Part shown: positions 1 through 8,527 of the stretch, in pieces
Position numbering within the stretch: the stretch's first letter is position 1
How the letters are laid out: each line of letters opens with the position of its first letter
Assembly (NCBI GenBank): GCA_965247385.1
Contig: CBDFHG010000008.1
Coordinates: 1 to 64,000 of the forward strand
Length of the DNA stretch: 64,000 nucleotides
Direction: 5' to 3'
Source: Thermohalobaculum sp965247385
GTDB taxonomy: Bacteria; Pseudomonadota; Alphaproteobacteria; Rhodobacterales; Rhodobacteraceae
The notes under the pieces: generated by a model
The model's database searches: none
What the model was told of the DNA's origin: nothing
The model's input: the letters and a program-made list of their open reading frames with translations, nothing else
Made by a program: the position numbers and the translations under genes

Positions 1-19
1 GAATCGAAAGATGGGGTTC

Positions 20-150
20 TAGCAGCCCGTTGAAAAAGGCACCATTGCCCGGGCTTCACCCCACTCACCCCACGACGAAACATAATGCGGCGTCGGCGGT
101 TTCGCCATCCTCCGGGACGATGAGGACGATCCGAGCGACCAGAACGTTAT
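20..150 (-). mobile_element. IS1182-type end remnant
   Basis: About 120 bases here are the reverse complement of the end of the IS1182 remnant near 46190-46320, including the terminal motif agcccgttgaaaaaggc and the codons for a tail ending EDGETADAA-CFVVG. The match stops abruptly near position 147, beyond which the reading frame (GKRFLPFDQVDE) is not like the 46 kb copy. The piece is therefore an end fragment joined to other DNA, with no complete transposase. The same terminal motif recurs at 20541. Confidence 0.55.
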
Positions 151-255
151 CTTCGTCGACCTGATCGAATGGAAGAAACCGCTTGCCGCGCAGTGCCTCG
201 AATGCTTCTTGTGCAGCCCGGTGCTGATCAGGTGTCAAGGCCCGCACATCAAGCG

Positions 256-535
256 TGTGGGAGCCAAATTCAGGCGCGGGACCGGGAACAGCCGGTGTTG
301 CCGATGATGCCGGGCATACCCGAGAGGCAGACCCACAATTATGTTCGCCATGGCGCCACCTCGCTGTTTGCCGCCCTCGATGTGGCGACCGGCTTCGTCA
401 TCGGCAAATACTACAAGCGTCACCGCGCCAAGGAGTTTCTCGATTTTCTGAAACAGATCGACGCCAATGTGCCCGACGAATTGGATGTCCATATCATCAT
501 GGACAATTACGCCACCCACAAAACCCACCGAATAA
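256..535 (+). pseudogene. IS630-family transposase, internal fragment
   Basis: The forward frame encodes SQIQARDREQPVLPM, then HGATSLFAALDVATG and HIIMDNYATHKTH. These correspond to the central catalytic part of IS630/Tc1-mariner DDE transposases; the second catalytic Asp lies in MDNYATHK. The more complete IS630 at 55.3-56.5 kb has the same blocks (HGTTSLFAALNTATG, VMDNYATHKT). N- and C-terminal parts are missing. The fragment is cut on its right by the IS1595 element starting at 543. Confidence 0.8.
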
Positions 536-542
536 AAAACAA

Positions 543-1583
543 GGCTCAGTTTACGAACCGTATGCACGGTTTGCGATTGCGGCGGCAAGACAGGCTCGCG
601 ACGAAGGCTGTGGTGCCAGTTTGATGAGATGGAACCATTGCAGGTAGTTGCCGAGATATTTTGTTGCGATGCCACGGTAGCAGCGCAGGAAATCTTTCAG
701 TTGGCTATGGCGGCTGTTGACAGTCTGAATATGAAAGGCACCACGGACCCGTTCGCCGGCGGACAGATTGAGGGCTTCATGGCGAACACCCATTGCCGCC
801 GCGCATGGCCGATAGCTTTGACAACCGTCGGACACAAGCACGATGTCCCTGTCGACCGGGCTGATCGCCTGTTTCAGCGTGTCGGCAGTCACTGTGGGCA
901 GAACCGTGCTGAATGTCGTGCCGCTACGGTCGGCGGCCACCAGAACCGGCACCTGTTCGCATGACAGGCCGCGCTTTGCTGGCCTTGCCGCCCCGTTTGC
1001 GGGGCTTGCGTCCCAATTTGCGCTGTCCCTTATGGCTCTCCAGAACACAGGTTTCATCGACCTCGACTATCCCTTTGAGTTTTTGCGGGGCCTGCCTTGT
1101 GGCCGGCAAAAACCGGTGTCGCCAGCGAAAGGCCGTGTTGACGGCAAGGTTGCAGCGCGCCGCTGACGCCCGAACCGTTTCTCCCGCAGCCAGGCATCCG
1201 CCAAAGGTCAGCCAGCGATCTTTTGTAGGGAAGTCCGGACAAGCGGGTGCCGGTGGCCGCGTTGAATGTGCGCCGACAGTTCTTGCACTGATAGCGGCGC
1301 AGGCCACGTGCCTTGCCCCGTGATACTGCACCGGGTGTGCTGCAATGCGGGCAGCACCTGTCATCGTCCACCGCAAGTTCGATTGCGGCAAGCGAGGAAA
1401 CCGCCTCGCACCGCCCCAAAAGCACCGCTTCAGCCTCAGCCTCAGCCTCAGCGCGCTGCGCATCGCCGAGATTATCTATCACCGCAAGCCAGTCCTGAAA
1501 GTACTCATTATCCATTGGCATTCGCTATCTCCTTGAACTCAAAAAGAACACACCTTGAACGCATACGTTTTGTAAACTGAGCC
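543..1583 (-). mobile_element. IS1595-family (ISXO2-like) element, copy A
   Basis: The ends form an inverted repeat: ggctcagtttacgaaccgta at 543 and, reversed, ggctcagtttacaaaacgta at 1583. A second copy lies at 54223-55252. Copy A is longer mainly because of a 12-base expansion of a gcctca tandem near 1435 (extra Ala-Glu pairs). The flanking 8-mers (aaaaacaa and aaagatat) do not match, unlike copy B, so copy A has lost its original flank by recombination or deletion. It sits inside an IS630 fragment. Confidence 0.88.
551..1521 (-). pseudogene. IS1595-family transposase, frameshifted (copy A)
   Basis: The protein begins MPMDNEYFQDWLAV, followed by a zinc-ribbon (CPHC...YQCKNC) and the ISXO2-like DDE domain (VEVDETCVLESHKG, later VLVSDGCQSY). 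It needs three frames. The first break is at a run of four A near 1230 (GLPYK then DRWLTFGG), which needs a +1 shift and is shared with copy B. The second is one extra base near 995 (GGKASK then RGLSCEQVPV) that copy B lacks; copy B has its own deletion a few bases away. The element is probably unable to move itself unless a shift is used. Confidence 0.85.
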
Positions 1584-1738
1584 AAAGATATCAGTGTGGA
1601 TTGAAACCGCAGGGCAGGGGCCTTCGGGATCGCCGCGCCCGCCCTCAGGCTTGCCCTTCGCTACCGCCTTCGGCCAGCGGGTTCGGATCGGCATGGTCCC
1701 AACACTTCGAAAACGCGCCGATGCTATGGCGCAAAACA

Positions 1739-2170
1739 TCATTGATGCGGTCGCAAATGCTGCCGATCGAGAGGTGGCGTAATGGCCGATGTGGCAAAGC
1801 TAAAAAGCGCAGCAAATAAGGGCGCCCCGCCTCCGTTGTCGGCAGCGTCCGGGTCCTGCCCCATGAAGGCGTAATCGACCGTTTCCTCGCTCTCGAAGAT
1901 CTGGCGGTGAACCTCCCGCTGATCGTCGTACCACACCCTTCTGCCTGGCCTCGGGAAGACCGTCTTGATCGACAGCAGGAACCGCATTTCCCTCGGCTTG
2001 AAAACGCCGCGCCGCGGGTTGACGAGCGGCATGCGCTCACCGTCGAAGACGAAGCCTGGTTTCAGTTCGTTGACGGTCAGATGATCGTAAACCTCGCTGA
2101 GCCCTCGAACGTGCTCGAAGGCCGCCATACGCATAAGGGTGTCCCGCTCATGATCGGCCATCTGCGACAT
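1739..2170 (-). pseudogene. HNH-type restriction endonuclease, N-terminal part
   Basis: The reading frame MRMAAFEHVRGLSEVYDHLT, FKPREMRFLLSIKTVFPRPG, VWYDDQREVHRQIF resembles the N-terminal domain of putative HNH restriction endonucleases common in alphaproteobacteria. After DPDAADN the expected sequence stops and the last 25-30 residues look unrelated, so the gene is truncated and its HNH domain is absent. A 64-codon open frame (2182-2376) lies 11 bases upstream on the same strand and may have been its partner. Recognition is from memory of the family's conserved stretches, so the family name is tentative. Confidence 0.45.
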
Positions 2171-2181
2171 CGGTCGTCGAC

Positions 2182-2376
2182 CTACTGCTCTGCTTGTTGA
2201 CCAGTTGCAAAAGCGTCCGGCCAGCCGCCGTGGGCTTCGATGACAAGGGCGGGCCGGAGAATTTCGTCTGGCAGGAAATCAACCTCGATCCGCCGGGCGA
2301 GGGCGAGGTGCACCTCCGCAATCTTGCGGGTGGGGCCAATTTCGCTGAGAGCCCGGTTCAAAAGTTCATGGGACAT
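2182..2376 (-). CDS. hypothetical protein, 64 residues
   Basis: A short open frame starting MSHELLNRALSEIG with an AAGG upstream. It is predicted mostly helical, without membrane segments or cysteine motifs. It ends 11 bases before the endonuclease remnant on the same strand, so the two may have been co-transcribed. I do not recognise the family. It may itself be a fragment, since the DNA on its 5' side (2395-2545) is an IS5 remnant. Confidence 0.3.
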   Translation of the reverse strand: MSHELLNRALSEIGPTRKIAEVHLALARRIEVDFLPDEILRPALVIEAHGGWPDAFATGQQAEQ

Positions 2377-2394
2377 AGCAATACCTTGCGAGCC

Positions 2395-2545
2395 TTCGGG
2401 TCATCAGCTTGATGCTTGCGATGAAGGCCCAAGCTGTCGAGCTTTCGATGGATGCCTCGCAATCCTTTGCCAGCCCGCGGCAGCGCCCGAGCTAGGCGAA
2501 GGTGCGCTCGACCACCTGGCGTCGCTGAACGGCAGCCAAGCTTTG
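2395..2545 (-). pseudogene. IS5-family transposase, C-terminal remnant
   Basis: The minus strand reads QVVERTFA, a stop codon, then LGRCRGLAKDCEAS and STAWAFIASIKLMTRR. This matches the conserved C-terminal end of IS5-family transposases (normally RTFAWLGRCRRLAKDWE). The Trp codon of FAWLG has become TAG. Nothing of the N-terminal DDE region is present. Confidence 0.7.
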
Positions 2546-2577
2546 GCGGCCCATCCCGGCCCGCCGCGCAAGGCCAA

Positions 2578-3055
2578 TCGGGTGGTTTACCCCAGGCGCC
2601 CCTTTGCCGGGCCGGAACAAGTCCTCGCCTGTCTCGCCCGCTATACCCATCGCGTCGCCATCGCCAACAGCCGCCTGATATCTTGGAATGATAACGCCAT
2701 CACCTTCAAATGGCGGGACGGTCGCCATCGTCAGCGGCGGAAAACCATGACATTGAAGCCAGACGAGTTCATCCGCCGCTTCCTGCTTCATGTTCTGCCC
2801 CCTGGTTGCCATCGTATCCGCCATTACCGCCATCTCGCCAACGCTCGGCGCCGTGCCAACCTGGTGCGCGCCAGAAAACCAATCCAGGTCCTCGATCAAC
2901 CCGACTTCCCGGAAGCCGCCCCGGAAGCCGCCAATGACAATAAATCCGTGCGACGCTGGACGGCATGGCGCAGCGGCGGTGGCGGGATGATCGTTGTCGA
3001 AGTCCTGACCAGGCCGGATCGACATCATCGCATCAAAAGGCTCGACAGCTCATGA
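2578..3055 (+). pseudogene. IS91-family (Y2) transposase, C-terminal part
   Basis: The frame contains PRRPFAGPEQVLACLARYTH, RVAIANSRLISW, ITFKWRDGR and FIRRFLLHVLPPGCHRIRHY. This is the highly conserved second half of IS91/IS801-type rolling-circle transposases (the usual wording is FLLHVLPKGFHRIRHYG). The catalytic tyrosine region lies near RYTHRVAISN. The N-terminal zinc finger and HUH motif are missing because the left junction with the IS5 remnant removed them. The frame runs to a stop at 3055. Confidence 0.82.
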
Positions 3056-3424
3056 GCGCCATCAAGCGCGCCGTTGCGGACAAACCGTGCCGATCCTTGC
3101 GCCGGCAACGGCACCTCTTTGTGCCAACTCTATCGCCCCGACGCACCCCGCCGGTAATTACAGCGCAAAACCCTGCCCAGGCCAAAGAACCGCGGCCACA
3201 AAACCACCTGTCCATAACTTGCCTCGCCAATGTCGCCGAACAAAACACCGCGACAACAGATAAATCCCCATAGATCCGAGCCCGGCGGCCCGCGCTTCAT
3301 CTCAATCCGGCTTCAATGAGGTCGCGATCAACACCGCGCCAACCCGCACCGCTTCGCCACGCGACCTCACAGAACCCGCCAGATTCCCAAACCGGCTGAA
3401 GTTTGAATCAATGTGGCGAACAGA
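3056..3424. other. non-coding stretch between IS91 remnant and IS110 element
   Basis: About 370 bases without a convincing reading frame. The first part probably contains the replication-terminus side of the IS91 remnant; the rest leads into the IS110 left end. No promoter or terminator is obvious. Confidence 0.4.
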
Positions 3425-3670
3425 GGAGGGGGTATGAATGCTTTGTGAGCGACCAAACGCCCTGAATTTGCCAGGAGATTTGGGGAGGCGGACAGGTCTC
3501 AGGCTGAATCGCCTTTCAGGGCATTGCGACCCTGTAGAGGAGCTTGGCCTTCGCCTGTTTCCGAACAGCCCACGTAAGGCCCGGTTTTGGCCGGTGACCC
3601 TGGACAGGAGCCTGGTTTGGCCGTTCACGCCCCTTTCGGGGCTCCGCCTCCTGACAACGGGAGTATAGCA
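3425..3670 (+). ncRNA. candidate IS110 bridge RNA region
   Basis: IS110-group elements carry a structured non-coding RNA (bridge RNA) between the left end and the transposase start. The roughly 250 bases before the ATG at 3671 have no credible gene. They contain several self-complementary stretches, for example ccttt-caggg-cattgcg-accctg and gttcacgcccctttcggggc just before the start. Placement and length fit the family, but I did not fold it and cannot define the target-binding and donor-binding loops. Confidence 0.45.
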
Positions 3671-4726
3671 ATGGCTTTTATCGGTGTTGATCTTCATACG
3701 AATTCCTTCACCATCTGCCGTCGTGAGGCGGATGGCTCGGAGGCTTTCGCAACGTTCCGACTGTCTGCATCAGATCTGGAGAGATTCTGTCTGAGCCTCG
3801 ACGCGGATGACGAACTGGCGGTCGAGGCCACTGGCAATACGGCCTGGTTCTGCGACGAGGTGCGCCCCTGTGTGCGCCCCTGTGTGGGCCGCATCGTGGT
3901 GGTTAATCCGCGCCAGTTCACGGTCATTCGGAAATCCGTAAAGAAAACCGACCGCAATGACGCCCGCGCTCTGGCGTTTTTCCTGTCGAAAGACATGCTG
4001 CCGGAGACGCGGCTGAAATCCACTGCCGAGGCGGAACTGTCCTCGGTGGTCCAGACCCGCGATGTGCTGGTCAAGCAGCGCACCATGCTGTTGAACAAGA
4101 TCCATGCCATGTTCGTTCGGCGCGGCATGAAGCTGAAGAAGGAATGGCTCTCCAGCAAAAAGCGCCTGCGCGAGCTTGGCCTCAGCCAGTTCACCGAGCT
4201 GGAGCAGGTCGAGCTTGATGTGCTGCGCCATCAGGCCCTCGCTCTCACGGAGACGCTGATCCGTCTCGACAAGGTCATCGAAGCGGCCGCAGCGGCGATG
4301 AAGGGGTTTGAGCAACTGACCAGCATCAAGGGCATTGGCCCCGGATCGGCGGCGATCCTGCTGTCCGGGATCGGGAATGTCGATGACTTTCCGGATGCAG
4401 ACAAGCTGGCCGCCTATGTGGGTATCGTGCCCAAGGTCAGCAACTCAAACGAGACCGAACACCATGGACGGATCACCAGGCGTGGCAACAAGCTCATGCG
4501 CACCACCGTGGTGCAATGCACCTGGATCGCCATTCGCTATTCCGGCTATCTCAACAGCCATTACCAACGCATCAAGGAACGCCGCGGGGCCGGAAAAGCC
4601 ATCATCGCAACTGCCCGCAAACTGCTTTCCATCATCTATGACACGCTGAAAAACGGCTGGATGTTCGAAGATTTTCCGGCGTTCGAAATCAAACAAAATC
4701 AATGTCCTGCTGGACATTCATCATAG
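3671..4726 (+). CDS. IS110-family transposase
   Basis: A 351-residue protein. The N-terminal RuvC-like DEDD domain starts MAFIGVDLHTNSF, where IGVDLH holds the first Asp. The second acidic residue is in AVEATGN and the DRNDARALA motif follows near residue 95. A coiled central region leads to the C-terminal Tnp20 domain with IKGIGPGSAAILLSGIG, the serine-bearing stretch PKVSNSNE, and GRITRRGNKLMR. Length and motif order are those of active IS110 recombinases. The ATG at 3671 is chosen because homologues begin MxxIGxDxH; an upstream in-frame start would add non-homologous residues. A 12-base tandem duplication (VRPCVRPCV) near residue 70 is unusual and could affect function. Confidence 0.9.
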   Translation: MAFIGVDLHTNSFTICRREADGSEAFATFRLSASDLERFCLSLDADDELAVEATGNTAWFCDEVRPCVRPCVGRIVVVNPRQFTVIRKSVKKTDRNDARALAFFLSKDMLPETRLKSTAEAELSSVVQTRDVLVKQRTMLLNKIHAMFVRRGMKLKKEWLSSKKRLRELGLSQFTELEQVELDVLRHQALALTETLIRLDKVIEAAAAAMKGFEQLTSIKGIGPGSAAILLSGIGNVDDFPDADKLAAYVGIVPKVSNSNETEHHGRITRRGNKLMRTTVVQCTWIAIRYSGYLNSHYQRIKERRGAGKAIIATARKLLSIIYDTLKNGWMFEDFPAFEIKQNQCPAGHSS

Positions 4727-4780
4727 GAGGAGGAGGCTGCTTCGCATCCTTTGGGCGCGGCTCCGCCTTCATCCCATTTT

Positions 4781-4816
4781 ATGCGCCTATTCGAAAGCTA
4801 ATGCTTTCGGCGCACC
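4781..4816. repeat. hairpin repeat, copy 1 (paired with 8429-8463)
   Basis: The motif gcgcc-tatt-cgaaagc-taat-gctttcg-gcgc folds as a hairpin. The same sequence occurs in reverse orientation at 8429-8463. A nearby motif, gcggatttt(g/a)tcacgggca, is also repeated but in direct orientation (about 4885 and 8318). The pair brackets folC, accD and the aminotransferase gene. Confidence 0.7.
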
Positions 4817-4935
4817 GTAGGTGACCGGACAGGCGCATAAAACCCGGCGGAAGGCGGAGCGCCAAAAATCAGCAACGCGGATTTTGTCACGGGCACAATA
4901 CCCACCAGGACGGGTCACGTCCGGGAACACTTCCC

Positions 4936-6255
4936 TCAGCCGTTTTCCCGCAAGACCGCGCCCGCGAGGTAGAGCGAGCCGCAGATCACGACGCGAAGTG
5001 GTGCTTCGGGCACCTTGGCGACAATCGCGTCGAGGGCCTCGGCCACACTGTCGGCTGGTTGTGCGGCCAGCCCGGCGGATTGCGCCCGTTGCGCCAGTTC
5101 CTGCGCCGGGGTCGCCGCCACGGTGTCCGGGATGGATACGGTGAAAGCGCCAGTCGCGAGTGGCGCGAGTGGTCGCAGAAAGTCCTCTGCCGACTTGGTG
5201 TCGAGCATGCCGGTGATCAGCCACAGAGGCGCGGCGGCACGAGCGGCGATGCTGGCTGTCGCCGCTGCCAGGGCCTCGCCGGCGGCAGCGTTGTGGCCGC
5301 CGTCGAGCCAGAGAGACGTGCCCTCCGGCATCCGCTCGGCCAGCGGGCCATGGGTCAGGCGTTGCATCCGTGCGGGCCAGACCGCGTCGGCCAGCGCCGC
5401 GCGGCAGGCGGTCTCGCCGAAACCAAGCGCGCGCAGGGCGGCCACCGCGAGTCCGGCGTTCTCGAACTGGTGTGCGCCGAGCAAAGCGGGGGGGTCGAGA
5501 TCCAGGAGTCCGCGCGTGTCCTCGTAGACAAGCCGTCCGTGCTCAGTTCGCACCATCCAGTCCTGGCCGTGGATGAAGAGGGGCGCGCCCAGCTTGGCGG
5601 CACGGGCCTCGATCACCTCGCGCGCGGCATCCGGCTGAGGGCCGACGGCGCATGGGATGCCGGATTTCAGAATGCCGGCTTTCTCGAAAGCGATCTCCTC
5701 CAGGGTCTCGCCAAGATACTGCTGGTGGTCGATCGAGACCGGGGTGATCACGGTCAGTGCCGGGCGGTCGATGACGTTGGTGGCGTCGAGGCGGCCGCCG
5801 AGGCCGACCTCCAGCAAGGTGTAATCGGCCTGTGCGCGGGCAAAGGCGACGTAGGCGGCCACTGTTGTGATCTCGAAGAAGGTGATCGGCTGGTCGCCAT
5901 TGACCTGTTCGCATTCCTCCAGCACCGCGGCCAGCGCGGGCTCGGAAATAAGTTCTCCGGCAATGCGGAGGCGCTCGTGAAAGCGGGCCAGGTGGGGCGA
6001 GGTATAGGCGTGAACGGACTTGCCCCCGGCCTCCATCCCGGCGCGGAGCATGGCCAGGGTCGAGCCCTTGCCGTTGGTCCCGGCGATATGCACAACCGGC
6101 GGCAATGCGTGCTGGGGGTTACCCATCGCCGCCAGCAGCCGCCAGACCCGGTCCAGCGTCAGGTCGATGATCTTCGGGTGGAGCGAGAGGAGCCTGTCGA
6201 GGATCGCATCGCTCGAATGCTGGCCGTGCGCCGTGTTGCGCGCCGTGTTACGCAC
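4936..6255 (-). CDS. folC: bifunctional dihydrofolate synthase / folylpolyglutamate synthase
   Basis: A 439-residue Mur-ligase-family enzyme that adds glutamate to dihydropteroate and then to tetrahydrofolate in the cytoplasm. The P-loop HIAGTNGKGS is at about residues 57-66, FFEITTVAAYVAF holds the conserved metal-binding region, LLEVGLGGRLDATNV follows, and the C-terminal ligase domain has LWLDGGHNAAAGEAL. The start MRNTARNTAHGQHSSDAILDRL includes a short tandem (RNTARNTA) before the family's usual beginning, so a start at a later codon is possible. It lies just 2 bases after accD, the usual accD-folC operon of alphaproteobacteria. Confidence 0.95.
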   Translation of the reverse strand: MRNTARNTAHGQHSSDAILDRLLSLHPKIIDLTLDRVWRLLAAMGNPQHALPPVVHIAGTNGKGSTLAMLRAGMEAGGKSVHAYTSPHLARFHERLRIAGELISEPALAAVLEECEQVNGDQPITFFEITTVAAYVAFARAQADYTLLEVGLGGRLDATNVIDRPALTVITPVSIDHQQYLGETLEEIAFEKAGILKSGIPCAVGPQPDAAREVIEARAAKLGAPLFIHGQDWMVRTEHGRLVYEDTRGLLDLDPPALLGAHQFENAGLAVAALRALGFGETACRAALADAVWPARMQRLTHGPLAERMPEGTSLWLDGGHNAAAGEALAAATASIAARAAAPLWLITGMLDTKSAEDFLRPLAPLATGAFTVSIPDTVAATPAQELAQRAQSAGLAAQPADSVAEALDAIVAKVPEAPLRVVICGSLYLAGAVLRENG

Positions 6256-6257
6256 GG

Positions 6258-7292
6258 TCAGGCGTCTCCGTCTTCGGCCGGTTTCTTCTTGCCGTCGGAT
6301 TTCGGTTTGCCGGCCCCGGAATTGGCCCCGGATTTGACATCGGCGGAGTTCCCGGTACCGGGGGAATCCGGAATGGGCGCGTCGGGGGAAGGCGCATCGG
6401 CGGCGGCAGGCTCCGGCGCCGGCAGATCGCCAATCACCTTCGGTGGCTTGCCCATCAACATGCGCAGGATGGACCCCAATTCCTCGCGCATCTTGCCGCG
6501 CGCGACCACCCGGTCGATCATGCCGTGGTCCAGCAGGTATTCCGAGCGCTGGAAACCTTCAGGCAGGGTCTCGCGGATGGTCTGCTCGATGACCCGTGGC
6601 CCGGCGAAGCAGATCAGCGCGTCCGGCTCGGCCAGATGCACGTCACCCAGCATGGCGTAGGAGGCGGTGACACCACCGGTGGTCGGGTGGGTCAGCACGA
6701 CGACAAAGGGCAGCCGCGCCTCGCGCACCATCTCGACTGCGATGGTGGTGCGGGGCATCTGCATCAGGCTGAGGATGCCCTCCTGCATCCGCGCGCCGCC
6801 AGCGGCGGTGAAAACCACCAGCGGGGCCTTGTGATTGACCGCCGACTCGCCCGCCGCCAGCAGCGCGTTGCCCACGGCCATCCCCATCGAGCCGCCCATG
6901 AATTCGAAATCCTGTCCGGCGCAGACCGTGGTGAGGCCGAAGATGTCGCCCTGGACGACCAGCATCGCCTCGTGTTCGCTGGTTTTGCGCCGGGCGTCCT
7001 TCATGCGGTCGGTGTAGCGCTTGCCGTCGCGGAAATGCAGCGGGTCGGGCGTTGCATCGGGCACCGCCACCTCGGCGAACACGCCGCCGTCGAACAGCGT
7101 CTTGAAGCGCGCGCGCGGGGTGATCGCCATATGGAAGTTGCAACCCGGACAAACGTTCAGGTTTTCCGCCAACTCGCGGTGGAAGATCATTTGGCCGCAG
7201 CTGTTGCACTTGGTCCACAGGTTCTCGGGCGTATCGCGCCGCTGGAACAGCGACTTGATCTTCGGCGGCACGTAATCGGTAATCCAGTTCAT
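6258..7292 (-). CDS. accD: acetyl-CoA carboxylase carboxyltransferase subunit beta
   Basis: A 344-residue protein that, with AccA, transfers CO2 from carboxybiotin to acetyl-CoA in the first step of fatty-acid synthesis. It starts MNWITDYVPPKIKSLF and has the N-terminal four-cysteine zinc ribbon (CNSCGQM...CPGC) at about residues 29-51. The crotonase-type core contains GGSMGMAVGN, TAAGGARMQEG, HPTTGGVTASYA and FAGPRVIEQT. The last 55 or so residues are a low-complexity Pro/Ala/Asp/Gly/Lys tail, longer than the roughly 290-residue E. coli protein. It is the first gene of a two-gene operon with folC. Confidence 0.96.
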   Translation of the reverse strand: MNWITDYVPPKIKSLFQRRDTPENLWTKCNSCGQMIFHRELAENLNVCPGCNFHMAITPRARFKTLFDGGVFAEVAVPDATPDPLHFRDGKRYTDRMKDARRKTSEHEAMLVVQGDIFGLTTVCAGQDFEFMGGSMGMAVGNALLAAGESAVNHKAPLVVFTAAGGARMQEGILSLMQMPRTTIAVEMVREARLPFVVVLTHPTTGGVTASYAMLGDVHLAEPDALICFAGPRVIEQTIRETLPEGFQRSEYLLDHGMIDRVVARGKMREELGSILRMLMGKPPKVIGDLPAPEPAAADAPSPDAPIPDSPGTGNSADVKSGANSGAGKPKSDGKKKPAEDGDA

Positions 7293-7427
7293 GCGAGCTC
7301 CGCAGTTCTTGGGTCAATCCTCGGGTCAATCCTTCGGTTTCCCGCTACATAACGCCGGTGGTCGGGGCTTGCAACGCGCATCCCGGATGGCGCAGTCTGG
7401 CGCGATGCTTTGCAATGGGAGGCAACG

Positions 7428-8285
7428 ATGGCGGGTGGCCCGCTGATCTGGACATATTTCGAGGGCGACTGGCGCGAAGGCAACACGCCGATCCTGGGCG
7501 CCGCCGACCATGCCACATGGCTGGGTTCGCTGGTTTTCGATGGCGCGCGGGCTTTCGAGGGGGTCACGCCGGACCTGGACCTGCATTGCGCCCGAAGCAA
7601 TGAGTCGGCCCGGCGGATGGGGTTGAACCCGCCGCTGTCGGACGACGAGATGACCGGGATCGCGCGGGATGGGGTGAAGAAGTTCGCCCCCGGCACGGCG
7701 CTCTACATCCGGCCGATGATCTGGGCGCGGGGCGGGCTGGATTACATGATCCCGCCGGACCCGGACAGCACCGCTTTTGCGCTGTGCCTGGAGGAAAAGA
7801 CGATGCCGCCCTTGAACGGGTTCTCGATCGCCCGGACCCGCTTTCGCCGCCCGACGCTGGATGTGATGCCGGTTGATGTGAAAGCCGGGTGTCTTTACCC
7901 GAACAACGCCCGGATGCTGCGCGAGGTGCGCGCCAGGGGGTTCGACAACGCCATCGTGCAAGACGCCATCGGAAACGTTGCCGAGACTGCCACCTCGAAC
8001 ATCTTCATGGCCCGCGACGATGAGGTGTTCACACCCGTGCCGACCGGATGTTTCCTGAACGGCATCACCCGGCAACGGGTGATCGGGCTGCTGCGCGATG
8101 ACGGGGTGACGGTCAACGAGACGACCCTGGGACTGGAGGATTTCGACACGGCGGACGAGATCTTCGCCACCGGCAACGCGATCAAGGTGCAGCCGATCAA
8201 CCGGTTCGAGGACCGCCATCTGCAATTCGGCCCGCTGGCGCGGCGGGCGCGGGAGCTTTACTGGGATTTTGCGCATAGCAAGTGA
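7428..8285 (+). CDS. class IV (branched-chain type) aminotransferase
   Basis: A 285-residue PLP enzyme of the IlvE/D-amino-acid transaminase fold. Seen motifs are LVFDGARAFEG, YIRPMIWARGG, the lysine-bearing DVKAGCLYPNNARMLREV, NVAETATSNIF (the PLP-phosphate region), FLNGITRQRV and EIFATGNAIKVQPI. The ATG at 7428 is preceded by gggagg at a good distance; a TTG 18 bases earlier is less likely. It probably makes or degrades branched-chain amino acids, but the family includes aminodeoxychorismate lyase and D-amino-acid transaminases, so substrate is inferred only. It is divergent from accD-folC. Confidence 0.88.
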   Translation: MAGGPLIWTYFEGDWREGNTPILGAADHATWLGSLVFDGARAFEGVTPDLDLHCARSNESARRMGLNPPLSDDEMTGIARDGVKKFAPGTALYIRPMIWARGGLDYMIPPDPDSTAFALCLEEKTMPPLNGFSIARTRFRRPTLDVMPVDVKAGCLYPNNARMLREVRARGFDNAIVQDAIGNVAETATSNIFMARDDEVFTPVPTGCFLNGITRQRVIGLLRDDGVTVNETTLGLEDFDTADEIFATGNAIKVQPINRFEDRHLQFGPLARRARELYWDFAHSK

Positions 8286-8428
8286 CGGTGGGCCGTGAGG
8301 CGGACAACGATTCGCGTTGCGGATTTTATCACGGGCAAAAGACTCTCCGGAAGGCGATGCCGCGCCGGGATCTATCCGCCTGTCCGGTTCCCTTCGGCGA
8401 TCTGCGCGCCACCACTCGCCCAGTGTCA

Positions 8429-8463
8429 TATGCGCCGAAAGCGTCAGCTTTCGAATAGGCGCA
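8429..8463. repeat. hairpin repeat, copy 2 (inverted to 4781-4816)
   Basis: The motif tgcgccgaaagc-gtca-gctttcgaataggcgca is the reverse complement of copy 1, with only the loop changed. It lies between the convergent aminotransferase and ubiB genes and could act as a bidirectional transcription stop or as a REP-like repeat. Confidence 0.65.
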
Positions 8464-8527
8464 GAAGACACGGGGAGGCGGAGCGGGAGGTGGATGAGTC
8501 TCGCCCCGCGAGACTCCCGATAAGCCG

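Noticed and set aside
1225..1240. Programmed -1 frameshift in the IS1595 transposase
   Set aside because: The downstream frame (KDRWLTFGG) needs a +1 (or -2) shift at the A-run; a -1 shift gives a non-homologous frame.
5059..6660. 533-codon plus-strand open frame
   Set aside because: It lies antisense to folC and accD, which have clear family motifs; the translation has no recognisable domain and reflects high-GC codon bias.
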